A stretch of DNA of 53,522 nucleotides, from NCBI GenBank assembly GCA_028697145.1, contig JAQVFR010000022.1, positions 1 through 53,522 on the forward strand, in the 5' to 3' direction. Positions within the stretch are counted from its first letter, which is position 1. Every line of letters begins with the position of its first letter. This document shows, piece by piece, positions 1 to 8,193 of the stretch. The notes beneath the pieces are model-generated. The model was not told the origin of the DNA. It did not search any database and saw only the letters and a program-made list of their open reading frames with translations. This stretch comes from Actinomycetota bacterium. Lineage in GTDB: Bacteria > Actinomycetota > Geothermincolia > Geothermincolales > RBG-13-55-18. The position numbers and the translations under genes were made by a program.

Positions 1-3
1 GAG

Positions 4-1323
4 ATGTACAAGTCCAAACTGACCACGCCCGAGGATGTGGCGGCGGTGATCAAGAGCGGGGAACACGTCTTCGCGAGCGGCGCCTCGTCGACGCCGGTGG
101 CCATCCTCGAGGCCATATTCGACCGCGCCGTGGCCGGGGAGTTCGAGGACGTGCAGCTCGGCAGCTTCATCATGCTGGCTAACGTCTTCAAGGTGCTGCA
201 GCCGGAGCTGCAGAGGAACCTCCTCATCGACAACTATTACACTTCGCCGCTCGACCGCAAGGCCCTGGCGGACGGGCTGATGACCCACACCCCCTATCAC
301 TTCCACCGCGTCACCAAGCAGGCGGTCCACGATTCTGGTTACCGCAAGCTCATGGTGCAGGTGGGCCCCATGGACAAGCAGGGTTACCTCAACCTGGGGC
401 TCTTCGCAAACTACCTGGACGTGGTGAACGAGCTCGACGGCGTTTACGTGGAGGTGAACGAGGAGCAGCCCATCGTGCACGGGCCGAACTGGCTGCATAT
501 CTCCCAGGTAGACAAGGTGGTGGAGAACAGCCACCCGGTGTTCGCGCTCCCGCCCGATCCCGTCACGGAGAGGGACCACGCGATCGCGGAGAACATCATC
601 GACCTCATCGAGGACGGCTCCACCGTCCAGTTGGGCATCGGGGGCACGACCAACGCCATCGGCGAGCTGCTGGTAAGAAGGAAGCACCTGGGGTGCCATA
701 CCGAGATGATCGGCGACGCCTACATGAATCTCTTCGAGGCCGGGGCCCTGGACAACACGGTGAAGAGCCTGCATCCGCACCAGATGCTCTGCCACTTCTG
801 CCTGGGTTCCCAGGATCTCTATAACTGGCTTGACGATAATCCGATGGTCTACCTCTCGCCGATAAGCTACAACAACGACCCTTACCTCATCGGGCGCAAT
901 GACAACATGGTCTCCATCAACACCACCATCGAGATCGACATCACCGGCCAGTGCGCGTCCGAGTCCTTCGGCCCCATCCAATACACGGCCACGGGCGGGC
1001 AGGTGGACTTTACGCGAGGCACCTGGCTCTCACGGGGAGGCAAGGCTTTCATCATCACCCACTCCGTGGTCGAGAACAAGGACGGCGAGCTGGTTTCGAA
1101 GATAGTCCCCCAGTTGCGGCCGGGGGCTGTGGTCACGCTCACCCGCACCGACGTCATGTACGTGGCCACCGAGTACGGCGTGGTCAACCTGCGGGGGAAG
1201 AGCCTGCGGCAGCGGGCCCAGGCGCTCATCAGCATCGCCCACCCGGACTTCCGGGCCGAGCTGAGCAACTACGCCAAGGAAGTGAAGTACTTTATCCTTC
1301 CCGAGCACGACCCGCTGGCCTGA
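4..1323 (+). CDS. acetyl-CoA hydrolase/transferase family protein (4-hydroxybutyrate CoA-transferase-like)
   Basis: A class I CoA-transferase of about 439 residues, which is the usual length for the 4-hydroxybutyrate/acetate CoA-transferase (AbfT/Cat) family. These enzymes move CoA between acetyl-CoA and a carboxylic acid through a glutamyl-CoA thioester. A GIGG loop lies near residue 211. The CHTEM segment puts a glutamate at residue 234, matching the position expected for the catalytic Glu of the family. The GQCASES segment near 318 is the usual C-domain signature. The acyl substrate cannot be read from sequence. The start is only three bases from the window edge, so the ribosome-binding site and any upstream residues are unseen. 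It would suit fermentative acid activation alongside the dehydratase genes 7 kb away, but no operon link is visible. Confidence 0.85.
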   Translation: MYKSKLTTPEDVAAVIKSGEHVFASGASSTPVAILEAIFDRAVAGEFEDVQLGSFIMLANVFKVLQPELQRNLLIDNYYTSPLDRKALADGLMTHTPYHFHRVTKQAVHDSGYRKLMVQVGPMDKQGYLNLGLFANYLDVVNELDGVYVEVNEEQPIVHGPNWLHISQVDKVVENSHPVFALPPDPVTERDHAIAENIIDLIEDGSTVQLGIGGTTNAIGELLVRRKHLGCHTEMIGDAYMNLFEAGALDNTVKSLHPHQMLCHFCLGSQDLYNWLDDNPMVYLSPISYNNDPYLIGRNDNMVSINTTIEIDITGQCASESFGPIQYTATGGQVDFTRGTWLSRGGKAFIITHSVVENKDGELVSKIVPQLRPGAVVTLTRTDVMYVATEYGVVNLRGKSLRQRAQALISIAHPDFRAELSNYAKEVKYFILPEHDPLA

Positions 1324-1375
1324 ACCGATAGGCGGGGGCCGCCACGGTGATCCCTCGGGGGGCGCAAGTGATCTC

Positions 1376-1406
1376 AGGCACGAGGCGAGGCTTGACCCCA
1401 ATGCCT
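1376..1406. repeat. 31-bp REP-like palindromic repeat, copy 1
   Basis: A single copy of the dispersed repeat that begins AGGCACG and ends CCCCAATGCCT. The ends AGGCA/TGCCT and the inner GGGG/CCCC tracts are complementary, so the unit can fold into a hairpin. This copy has one change in the inner tract (CGAGG for CGGGG). It lies one base beyond the stop codon of the minus-strand ATPase gene. Confidence 0.8.
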
Positions 1407-1407
1407 G

Positions 1408-3963
1408 TCAGCTGTGCCCGGAGCGGCGGTGGGTGACGTACTTCAGGGCCTCGAACCACAGCACCGAGAGCGTGCCGGCCCCCAGGCATATCGCGATATC
1501 CGCGGCGCTGAGGAAGGCAAGCTGGAAGAGGTCGCGCATGAAGGGCGCGTAGAGCACGAAGGCCAGCAGGGCCAGCGTTGCGCCCACTATCCACGACATG
1601 GCGGGGTTGCGCTGACGGCGCGCCTGCCAGATGGTGTGCTCCCAGGAACGGTTGGTGAGGATGAGCGCCAGGTTCGCGATGACCAGGGTGGTGAAGGTGA
1701 GCGCCCTTATCTCCGTCTCGTCCATGCCCCTCACGTGGCCGAGCGAGAACACGCCCGCCACCAGCAGCAGCACGCTCAGGCCCTGCAGCATGCTGATGAC
1801 GACGTTCCTGCGGTTGAAGATGCGCTCATCGGGCTTGCGCGGGGGGCGGCGCATGACATCCTCCTCCGCGGGCTCCGCCTCGAAGATCAGGGAGCAGGCG
1901 GGGTCGATGATGATCTCCATGAACGCGATCAGCATGGGAGATAATACCAGAGGAAGATTGAAGAACACCGGGATCATGGAGATACCGGCGATGGGCACAT
2001 GGATGGCGATGACGTAGGACATCGCCTTGCAGAGGTTGTCATATATCCTGCGGCCGGACTTCACCGCCATCTCTATGGACGCGAAATCGTCGTCGAGGAG
2101 CACCAGGGCCGCCGACTCGCGCGCCACGTCCGTGCCCCGGCCCCCCATGGCCACGCCGATGTTGGCCGCCTTGAGGGCGGGGGCGTCGTTGACCCCGTCC
2201 CCGGTCATGGCCACCACCTCGCCGTTGGCCTTCAGCGCCCTCACGATGCGCAGCTTCTGCTCCGGGACCGCGCGGGCGAATATGCTCACCTCGCGGATGC
2301 GCTCCCGCAGCTCGTCGTCGTCCATGTCATCCAGCTCGGGGCCGGTGATGAAGAGGTCGTCGGGCCTCAATCCCGTCTCCCTCGCGATGTGCCGGGCCGT
2401 CCCGGGATAGTCGCCGGTGATCATGATCACCCTTATCCCCGCCTCGTAGCACTCGCGGATCGACTCGCTCACGCCGGGGCGCACGGGGTCCTCCAGCCCC
2501 ACCAGCCCCAGGAAATCGAAGACGAAGTCGTGCTGGTCGCCGGGGAGGCGGTCCAGGGTGAAGAACGCCCTGGCCACCCCGAGCAGGCGCAGTCCCCGGG
2601 CCGCGAGTTCGTCCACATGCACCCACAGCTCCGCCTTCCCCTCCTCGCCCAGGTGACAGAGGTCGGCGATGGCCTCCGGGGCGCCCTTTGCCGCGATGAC
2701 GTATTCCCGGCCGTCCGGCGACCTCCACACGTGCGAAAGGGCCAGCATCTCCGCCGAGAGGGGGTACTCCCGCTCCAGGGCCCAGTCGTCGTGCAGGTGC
2801 TCGGTGTCGTTCAGCGCGCGCTCGCCCAGTTGGGAGATGGCCATCTCCACGGGATCGAAGGGATCTTTCTGGGAGGCGAGCACGCTGAATTCCACCAGCT
2901 CGTGGTACTCCTCCGGCAGGTCGTGCCGGTTGGAATCGTCGATCTCCCAGGTGGAACCGCCCGCCATGAGCGCGGAGACCGTCATGCGGTTGAGGGTGAG
3001 GGTGCCGGTCTTGTCCACGCAGAGCACGGTCGCCGCGCCCAGGGTCTCCACCGCGGGCATGCTCCGCGTGAGCACCTGGTTCCTGGACATGCGCCAGGCG
3101 CCCAGGGTGAGGAAGACGGTGAGCACCACCGGGAACTCCTCGGGGAGCATGGCCATGGCCAGGGCGATGCCCACCAGCAACCCCCCCAGCCAGTCGTTGC
3201 GGGTAGCGCCGTAAACGACGAAGGCCAGGGTACAGAGCACCAGCCCCAGCAGGGCGATCTGCAGTACCACGCGGCGAGTTTCCCTCTGCAGCGAGGTCGC
3301 CTCCGGCTCGATCTCCTCCAGGGCGCGGCCGATCTTTCCCAACTCCGTCGCCGTGCCCGTGGCCATGGCCTGGGCCGTACCGTGTCCCTTCACCACCAGG
3401 GTGCCGGCGAAGATGGAGGGGAGGTCGTCCCCGCCGGGCTTGTTCATATCCAGCGGGCCCTCGCAGGGCAACTTGCGCACCGGCACCGATTCGCCGGTGA
3501 GCAGCGACTCGTCGATCGTGAGGTTGGAACAGGCGAGGAGAACGGCGTCCGCGGGGACGCGGTCGCCCTCGGACAACACGAGGATGTCGCCGCGCACCAC
3601 CTCGACGCCGGCGATGCGCACCTGCCTGCCGTCGCGTATGACCAGGGCGCGCGGGCTGGAGAGGTCCCTGAGCGCGTCCAGAGCCCGCTCCGTCTTCTGT
3701 TCCTGGTAGAAGGTGATGCCCATGACCAGGACGACGAAGCTCACGAGGATAAGGGCCTCCTGCAGGTCGCCGAGGACCAGGTAGATGGCCCCCGCGCCGA
3801 CCAGGAGGAGGAACATGGGCTCCCTGAGGATGTCGAAGGCGATACGGAGGACGCTGCGCTTCCTGGTGGAGGGCAGGCTGTTGGGTCCCTCCTCCTTCAG
3901 GCGGCGTGCGGCCTCCTCGCCGGAGAGGCCGGATATGCCCGCGAGTTCGTGCTCGTCAACCAT
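1408..3963 (-). CDS. cation-translocating P-type ATPase (P2/Ca2+-ATPase-like)
   Basis: An 851-residue P-type ATPase that pumps a cation across the cytoplasmic membrane using ATP. It has an N-terminal cation-ATPase domain, paired membrane helices near 45-85, the actuator motif TGES at 156-159, the phosphorylation motif DKTGT with Asp317, the hinge motif TGDGVNDAP, and a C-terminal membrane block. The M4 ion-site motif reads PEEFP (274-278) where classical Ca2+ pumps have PEGLP. No CPx heavy-metal motif and no N-terminal metal-binding domain are visible, so it is P2-like rather than a P1B metal exporter. The gene starts 43 bases after the stop of an ArsR/SmtB repressor on the same strand, which suggests a metal-responsive operon. 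The ion is unknown; Ca2+, Mn2+ or another divalent metal are possible. Confidence 0.85.
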   Translation of the reverse strand: MVDEHELAGISGLSGEEAARRLKEEGPNSLPSTRKRSVLRIAFDILREPMFLLLVGAGAIYLVLGDLQEALILVSFVVLVMGITFYQEQKTERALDALRDLSSPRALVIRDGRQVRIAGVEVVRGDILVLSEGDRVPADAVLLACSNLTIDESLLTGESVPVRKLPCEGPLDMNKPGGDDLPSIFAGTLVVKGHGTAQAMATGTATELGKIGRALEEIEPEATSLQRETRRVVLQIALLGLVLCTLAFVVYGATRNDWLGGLLVGIALAMAMLPEEFPVVLTVFLTLGAWRMSRNQVLTRSMPAVETLGAATVLCVDKTGTLTLNRMTVSALMAGGSTWEIDDSNRHDLPEEYHELVEFSVLASQKDPFDPVEMAISQLGERALNDTEHLHDDWALEREYPLSAEMLALSHVWRSPDGREYVIAAKGAPEAIADLCHLGEEGKAELWVHVDELAARGLRLLGVARAFFTLDRLPGDQHDFVFDFLGLVGLEDPVRPGVSESIRECYEAGIRVIMITGDYPGTARHIARETGLRPDDLFITGPELDDMDDDELRERIREVSIFARAVPEQKLRIVRALKANGEVVAMTGDGVNDAPALKAANIGVAMGGRGTDVARESAALVLLDDDFASIEMAVKSGRRIYDNLCKAMSYVIAIHVPIAGISMIPVFFNLPLVLSPMLIAFMEIIIDPACSLIFEAEPAEEDVMRRPPRKPDERIFNRRNVVISMLQGLSVLLLVAGVFSLGHVRGMDETEIRALTFTTLVIANLALILTNRSWEHTIWQARRQRNPAMSWIVGATLALLAFVLYAPFMRDLFQLAFLSAADIAICLGAGTLSVLWFEALKYVTHRRSGHS

Positions 3964-4006
3964 TATCGCTCTTTTGCTGTTATTGTCCCTGGCTGCCTCT
4001 TCCGGG

Positions 4007-4375
4007 TCAGGAGCTCCCGAGGCCCTCCCTGACGTGATCGATGCTCTGTTCCAGTATCCTTTTCAGGTGCTTGTCCTGCAGAGAATAGAACGCCTGTTTC
4101 CCTTCCCTGCGGTAATCCACCAGCCCCATATTGCGCAGGGTACGCAGTTGATGCGAGACGGCCGAGTCGCTTGCTCCCACGATGTGGGCAAGGTCGCCCA
4201 CGCACAGCTCCGCCTTGGAGAGGGCGATGATCATCTTTACCCGCGTGGGATCCGACAGCACTCCGAACAACTCCGCGGTCTTGCGCACTATACCTTCTTC
4301 CATCATGCCGGCATTGACCCGCTTTATCTCGGCCTTACCGGCGTGCAGCTTCTCCCCCGCATCCTTCACTGGCAA
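4007..4375 (-). CDS. ArsR/SmtB-family metal-sensing repressor
   Basis: A 122-residue winged-helix repressor of the ArsR/SmtB family. The recognition helix region reads SDSAVSHQLRTLR, followed by a beta-wing containing DYRREGKQ. The C-terminal helix has the spacing D-x-H-x10-H-x2-E, which is the alpha5 site that binds Zn2+, Co2+ or Ni2+ in SmtB, CzrA and NmtR. The CadC-type CxC pair is not present: the recognition region has ELCVGDLA with a single Cys. A GTG start at 4402 is possible, but GGAGGT at 4382-4387 sits six bases before TTG at 4375, and the 4402 start lies inside the operator, so TTG at 4375 is preferred. It is followed after 31 bases by the P-type ATPase gene, its likely co-regulated target. 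Confidence 0.85.
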   Translation of the reverse strand: MPVKDAGEKLHAGKAEIKRVNAGMMEEGIVRKTAELFGVLSDPTRVKMIIALSKAELCVGDLAHIVGASDSAVSHQLRTLRNMGLVDYRREGKQAFYSLQDKHLKRILEQSIDHVREGLGSS

Positions 4376-4391
4376 CAGAAGACCTCCTCGA

Positions 4392-4417
4392 ATCATATGC
4401 ACGCTTGTTCATATGAT
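4392..4417. promoter_or_regulatory. ArsR/SmtB-type operator
   Basis: A perfect inverted repeat with 8-bp arms ATCATATG and CATATGAT around a 10-bp spacer. This is the size and flavour of SmtB/ArsR operators, which are 12-2-12-like and rich in CATATGAACA half-sites. It overlaps the predicted -10 box and the expected transcription start of the repressor gene, so repressor binding would block its own operon. Assignment is inferred from position and family. Confidence 0.7.
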
Positions 4418-4445
4418 TATAATTACAATTATGTCAATTTGACAA
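4416..4445 (-). promoter_or_regulatory. promoter of the arsR-ATPase operon
   Basis: On the minus strand TTGTCA (4445-4440) and TATAAT (4421-4416) are separated by 18 bp. The -10 hexamer is a full sigma-70 consensus and the -35 matches five of six positions. The expected start near 4409 gives a leader that carries the GGAGGT site before the TTG start. Confidence 0.65.
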
Positions 4446-4587
4446 CCCCCCCTCGCTTCCTGGTCTTCCTGGTCTTCCAAGCGCGCAGCCGGCATGAGCG
4501 GGGTCATGGCAATAACTGGGTGTAGGAGAGATGTTTGGTTAAGAGGCACGGTTTACGAGCGTGAAAGGGTGATAGGAGGTGTCTCTG

Positions 4588-4977
4588 ATGGAATTGAAAG
4601 AGCTAGTTCTAAATAAGAAGAGCTTCGATGCTCCGGATCGAACGCATGCGCTGGAGGGCCGGCTGACGGAATCCCTGGAGCTTGGGGACCTCGAGCTCAC
4701 AAGGGTCACCATGCAGCCCGGATGGAGGTGGTCGAAGGACGCCAGGGACCTGGAGGATACCGAGACGTGCGAACGCCTGCACGTGGGCTACCAGCTCTCC
4801 GGCAGGCATCACGTTCGCATGGCGGACGGGAGCGAGATCGACGTGGGCCCGGGTGATTTTTACGTCGCCCCCCCTGGACACGATGACTGGACCGTCGGCG
4901 ATGAGCCGTCCGTATTCATATCCATCGCCCACAAGGAATGCGACAGCCCGCTTTGCCGGGACCTGCTGGGACAGTGA
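4588..4977 (+). CDS. cupin-domain protein
   Basis: A 129-residue single-domain cupin, a small beta-barrel fold that often binds a metal. The segment RLHVGYQLSGRHHVRMADG followed by GPGDFYVAPPGHDDW is the two-motif cupin pattern, with a short loop between the motifs. The histidines at HHV and GHD are candidate metal ligands. The ATG at 4588 follows AGGAGG (4574-4579) by eight bases and is preferred to an in-frame GTG at 4579 that lies inside that site. It is divergent from the arsR operon. The substrate or regulatory role is unknown. Confidence 0.7.
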   Translation: MELKELVLNKKSFDAPDRTHALEGRLTESLELGDLELTRVTMQPGWRWSKDARDLEDTETCERLHVGYQLSGRHHVRMADGSEIDVGPGDFYVAPPGHDDWTVGDEPSVFISIAHKECDSPLCRDLLGQ

Positions 4978-5133
4978 ATTGCGACGGCGGAGGCCGCGCG
5001 TTGCTGTCATGTTGTCGGTTAGAATAAGGGTGCCATGGTTTTCGAGCGCCGGCGAGAAAGCGGCATCTGCATGGCACGTTCGGCTGCGCTGCAGCTTGTC
5101 ACATAGGCCGGAGCGGGCATCGGGAGGTTAAGT

Positions 5134-5991
5134 ATGGGCGAATACGGGGGCCTTGCATGGGAGGCGCTCGCCACCCTGGTGCCGAGGGAAGACGCCTACG
5201 CCTGGTCGCTCTACGAATCCGATCCCTTCAGGAGATCCTCCATCATCGCCGCCATCGAGGAACTCGGGCTGACGCCGGGAAGCCGGGGCCTGGACGCCGG
5301 GTGCGGCATCGGCCTGCAGGCTATGCTCCTGGCGGACGCGGTGGGACCGGGAGGGCACGTCACCGGGCTGGACATATCGCAGACTTTCCTGGACTGCGCC
5401 GCGGCGATCACGCGCGAGGCGGGGTACGCGGAGAGGATCGTCTTCACGCGGGGAGACATAAGTGCGCTTCCCTTCGAGGACGGCGCCTTCGACTGGGTGT
5501 GGAGCGCCGACTGCGCCGGCTATCAGGCCTGCGAGACCCTGCCCCTGGTGGGGGAAGTGGCCCGGGTGGTGAAGCCGGGCGGGATCGTCGCTTTCCTGGT
5601 CTATTCCTCCCAGCAGCTGCTTACCGGATATCCCCTGCTGGAAGCGCGCCTCAACGCGACCACCTCCGGGATCGCGCCGTTTGCCGCGGATATGGCGCCG
5701 GAGGAACACTACTTGCGTGCCCTCGGCTGGTTCCACGCCGCCGGCCTGGAGGACGAGCTTGCCCGTACCTTCGTGGCCGGGTTCCAGGCGCCGCTGGAGG
5801 CGAAGATGCGTACGGCGCTGCTCGCCCTGGTGAAGATGCGCTGGCCGGACGTGCGCCATCAACTGGAACCGGACGATTGGGAGCTGTTTCAGCGCCTGTG
5901 TGACCCCGCGTCACCCGATTTCATCCTGGACGCCCCGGGTTATTATGCCTTTGTCACCGAGACCCTTTTCTACGCCAGGGTCCCCGCCTGA
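5134..5991 (+). CDS. class I SAM-dependent methyltransferase (UbiE-like)
   Basis: A 285-residue Rossmann-fold methyltransferase. Motif I reads LDAGCGIGLQ near residue 50, followed by the acidic GLDIS strand and the GDISALPFEDGAFDWVWS motif that typifies the UbiE/Methyltransf_11 group. The GGGAGG sequence about ten bases before the ATG supports the start. The C-terminal half is larger than a minimal domain and has no recognisable extra motif. The substrate is unknown. It stands alone between the cupin gene and a convergent DUF2207 gene. Confidence 0.8.
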   Translation: MGEYGGLAWEALATLVPREDAYAWSLYESDPFRRSSIIAAIEELGLTPGSRGLDAGCGIGLQAMLLADAVGPGGHVTGLDISQTFLDCAAAITREAGYAERIVFTRGDISALPFEDGAFDWVWSADCAGYQACETLPLVGEVARVVKPGGIVAFLVYSSQQLLTGYPLLEARLNATTSGIAPFAADMAPEEHYLRALGWFHAAGLEDELARTFVAGFQAPLEAKMRTALLALVKMRWPDVRHQLEPDDWELFQRLCDPASPDFILDAPGYYAFVTETLFYARVPA

Positions 5992-6193
5992 CGGGATCCG
6001 GTCCGGCTGCTTCGGGTGGCGGCGGGAACGCCCGAGCGCAAGTACCAGGGCCGATTCCTCGCAGCCGCGGCTTTCCCGGGCGTTTCGAGGAGGATATGCG
6101 GCGGGCACCCGTTGACGCATGGTCCACAGGTCAATCTCACGGGCTAACCCGCGGGTGATCGTGGATTGATATCATGCCGCCGGGGGCGCGCCG

Positions 6194-8062
6194 TCAGCCG
6201 GCCGAGGAGCCGCCCCCGCCGAATCCTCCGCCGCTGGAGCCGCCCCCGAAGCCGCCGCTGCTGAAGCTGCTGCCGCTGAAACCGGACCCGCCCGACGAGC
6301 CGGAGGAGGGAGGTCCACTAAAATATATCGTTGGCCCCATATTACTCAAGCTTGAGTTGAGGTTCATGGTATTGAAATCGCCGGGGCCCGCATACCAGTC
6401 CGGCGGGGTGGTGAGGACGCCCGCGAAGAGGGCGGACCACCTCTCGGCCAACCCCAGGGCCATGGCATAGGGCAGGTTTTCCTGGAAGGTCTGGAGGGTC
6501 ATGGATTCCGGCTCCCCCGCCTCTGCGGTCTTCAGGTATTCCCGGAAACCCATGGCCTGCCAGTAAATCCTGGAGCCGAGGGCGGTGCGTTTGGGCATGG
6601 CGTGCGCGATAACCCACACCGCGATCCCCGCCGGCACCGTGCCCGCGAGGAGGAGCCAGACGTATCCCAGGTCAGTGGCGAAGCGCAGGAAAAAGAACAC
6701 GGTGGGGGGCAGGAGGATGATAGCCAGGGCGTAGCGGAAATAAGTGCTGACCGTCTTTTCCGGGTCGTCGTTGAAGAATTTGCCTTTCTTCACTTCCTGC
6801 CTGATGCCGCCCATTATGGACGCCAGGCGGTTTCCCACCCTGAGGTCGTCCTCGCCGACCCGGTCTCCTTTCTCGAAGAGCCCCGCCATCAACACCCTCT
6901 CGTAGGAAAGCAGGCCGTCCTCGGAGGGGTCCTTGCGCTCGAAGACGAATTGCGAAGGCCCGGGGCGGCCTTGTTTGGCCTCGTCGATGATGCGCAGCTT
7001 GCCGCGCACGGCCAGGTCCACCACCGTCGCCCCGACGTCATCCAGCTTCGGCTCCTGGTGCACCAGCATGGCCATGACCGCGGGCCTCACCTCGCGCGGC
7101 GGCCCGTAGGTGACGCCGGGCATCGGTCCGCCGTAGGTGTCCCTTCCCCTCCAGAGCCACAGGCTGAGCATGACGAGGACGGCCGCGAGGAGGGCGGCCA
7201 GGGCCAGACTGAGCATGAGCCACATGGTGGAGGCACGGTAGGGCCAGGGCTTCTGGACCGCGCCCTTGGGGAGGGAGACATCGATTGTGAAGGTGCTGTA
7301 GGGGTAGATGTTCTGCGCCTCCCACCACAGCGCGTCCCCGTCGCGGCCACTGCTGTGAGAGCCGCCGTAGGAGTCCTCGTAGTATTCGACGCTCTCCACC
7401 GCGCTCATGTCTGTTCCATCGGGAAGTCGCACGGTTATGCGCGACGACTTGATGGGGACGGGGCGGTCGGACGACACCGCGTTCCAGTAGAGGCGGTCGT
7501 AGTCCTCCGCATAGATCATGGCACCCTTCATGCGGTAGCTGATGATCCAGCCCCGCTGTTCGTCCCGGGCCTGGAACTCTATGCGGATGAGCTCGCCGCC
7601 CATGTAGGAGTCCGCCTCCCACATCTCCTTGTCGTAAGGGGTGCCGTCGAGGTTGAAGACCTCGACGTCCTTTACGCGCACCTTGCCGTAGGTCCTGCCC
7701 TCGTCGAAGCCGGCGCTCCTGGTGGGGATGTCCCGGGTGATGAAGGTGAAGCTGCCGGTGAAGTTGATGACCTGGGTCTCGCGCACGGTGAAGGAGCCGT
7801 CCTCGTGCACCTGGATGTCGGAGTCGAAGCGCTCGAACTCCCAGCTTTTGGCGGTGGTCTCACCTTGCGCGTAAACAGACCGGGGTGCGTGGGGAGCCGC
7901 CGAGGCCTGCGCCGCGGCGAGCACGGTCAATAACAAGGCCAGCGCTAGGGGGAGGGCGCGGAGTATTCGAGCCCCGATAAAAGAGAACCGCGATCTGGAT
8001 GCGACCACGGACGTACCGCCCTTCTCTCTCGCCCATACCCTGGCATGCTCTCCTGCTACCAT
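6194..8062 (-). CDS. DUF2207-domain membrane protein
   Basis: A 622-residue predicted membrane protein of the DUF2207 (YciQ-like) family, whose role is unknown. After a long basic N-terminus comes a hydrophobic signal segment ending ...AQASA near residue 55. An extracytoplasmic beta-rich domain follows that contains the family pattern FDSDIQVHEDGSFTVRET and RDIPT. A membrane helix lies near residue 280, and two more near 440-490. The tail is very rich in Gly and Ser, as is common in this family. The ATG at 8062 has only a weak ribosome-binding site. A GTG at 8008 downstream of GAGAGAAGGG is a possible alternative that still leaves the signal segment intact. Confidence 0.75.
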   Translation of the reverse strand: MVAGEHARVWAREKGGTSVVASRSRFSFIGARILRALPLALALLLTVLAAAQASAAPHAPRSVYAQGETTAKSWEFERFDSDIQVHEDGSFTVRETQVINFTGSFTFITRDIPTRSAGFDEGRTYGKVRVKDVEVFNLDGTPYDKEMWEADSYMGGELIRIEFQARDEQRGWIISYRMKGAMIYAEDYDRLYWNAVSSDRPVPIKSSRITVRLPDGTDMSAVESVEYYEDSYGGSHSSGRDGDALWWEAQNIYPYSTFTIDVSLPKGAVQKPWPYRASTMWLMLSLALAALLAAVLVMLSLWLWRGRDTYGGPMPGVTYGPPREVRPAVMAMLVHQEPKLDDVGATVVDLAVRGKLRIIDEAKQGRPGPSQFVFERKDPSEDGLLSYERVLMAGLFEKGDRVGEDDLRVGNRLASIMGGIRQEVKKGKFFNDDPEKTVSTYFRYALAIILLPPTVFFFLRFATDLGYVWLLLAGTVPAGIAVWVIAHAMPKRTALGSRIYWQAMGFREYLKTAEAGEPESMTLQTFQENLPYAMALGLAERWSALFAGVLTTPPDWYAGPGDFNTMNLNSSLSNMGPTIYFSGPPSSGSSGGSGFSGSSFSSGGFGGGSSGGGFGGGGSSAG

Positions 8063-8091
8063 GGGTATTATCTCACGTACGAGACCCCGTA

Positions 8092-8193
8092 GGCACTAGG
8101 CGAGACCCCGATGCCCGTACGAGATCCCGTAGGCACGGGGCGAGGCTTGACCCCAATGCCTGAGGCACGGGGCGAGGCTTGACCCCAATGCCT
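8092..8193. repeat. cluster of three REP-like palindromic repeats
   Basis: Two near-identical 31-bp copies at 8131-8161 and 8163-8193 lie head to tail, and a diverged, shortened copy sits at 8092-8115. Short flanks reading CGTACGAGA-CCCGT are also duplicated. The last copy touches the stop codon of the dehydratase gene that ends at 8193. All copies share the orientation of the other loci. Confidence 0.8.
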
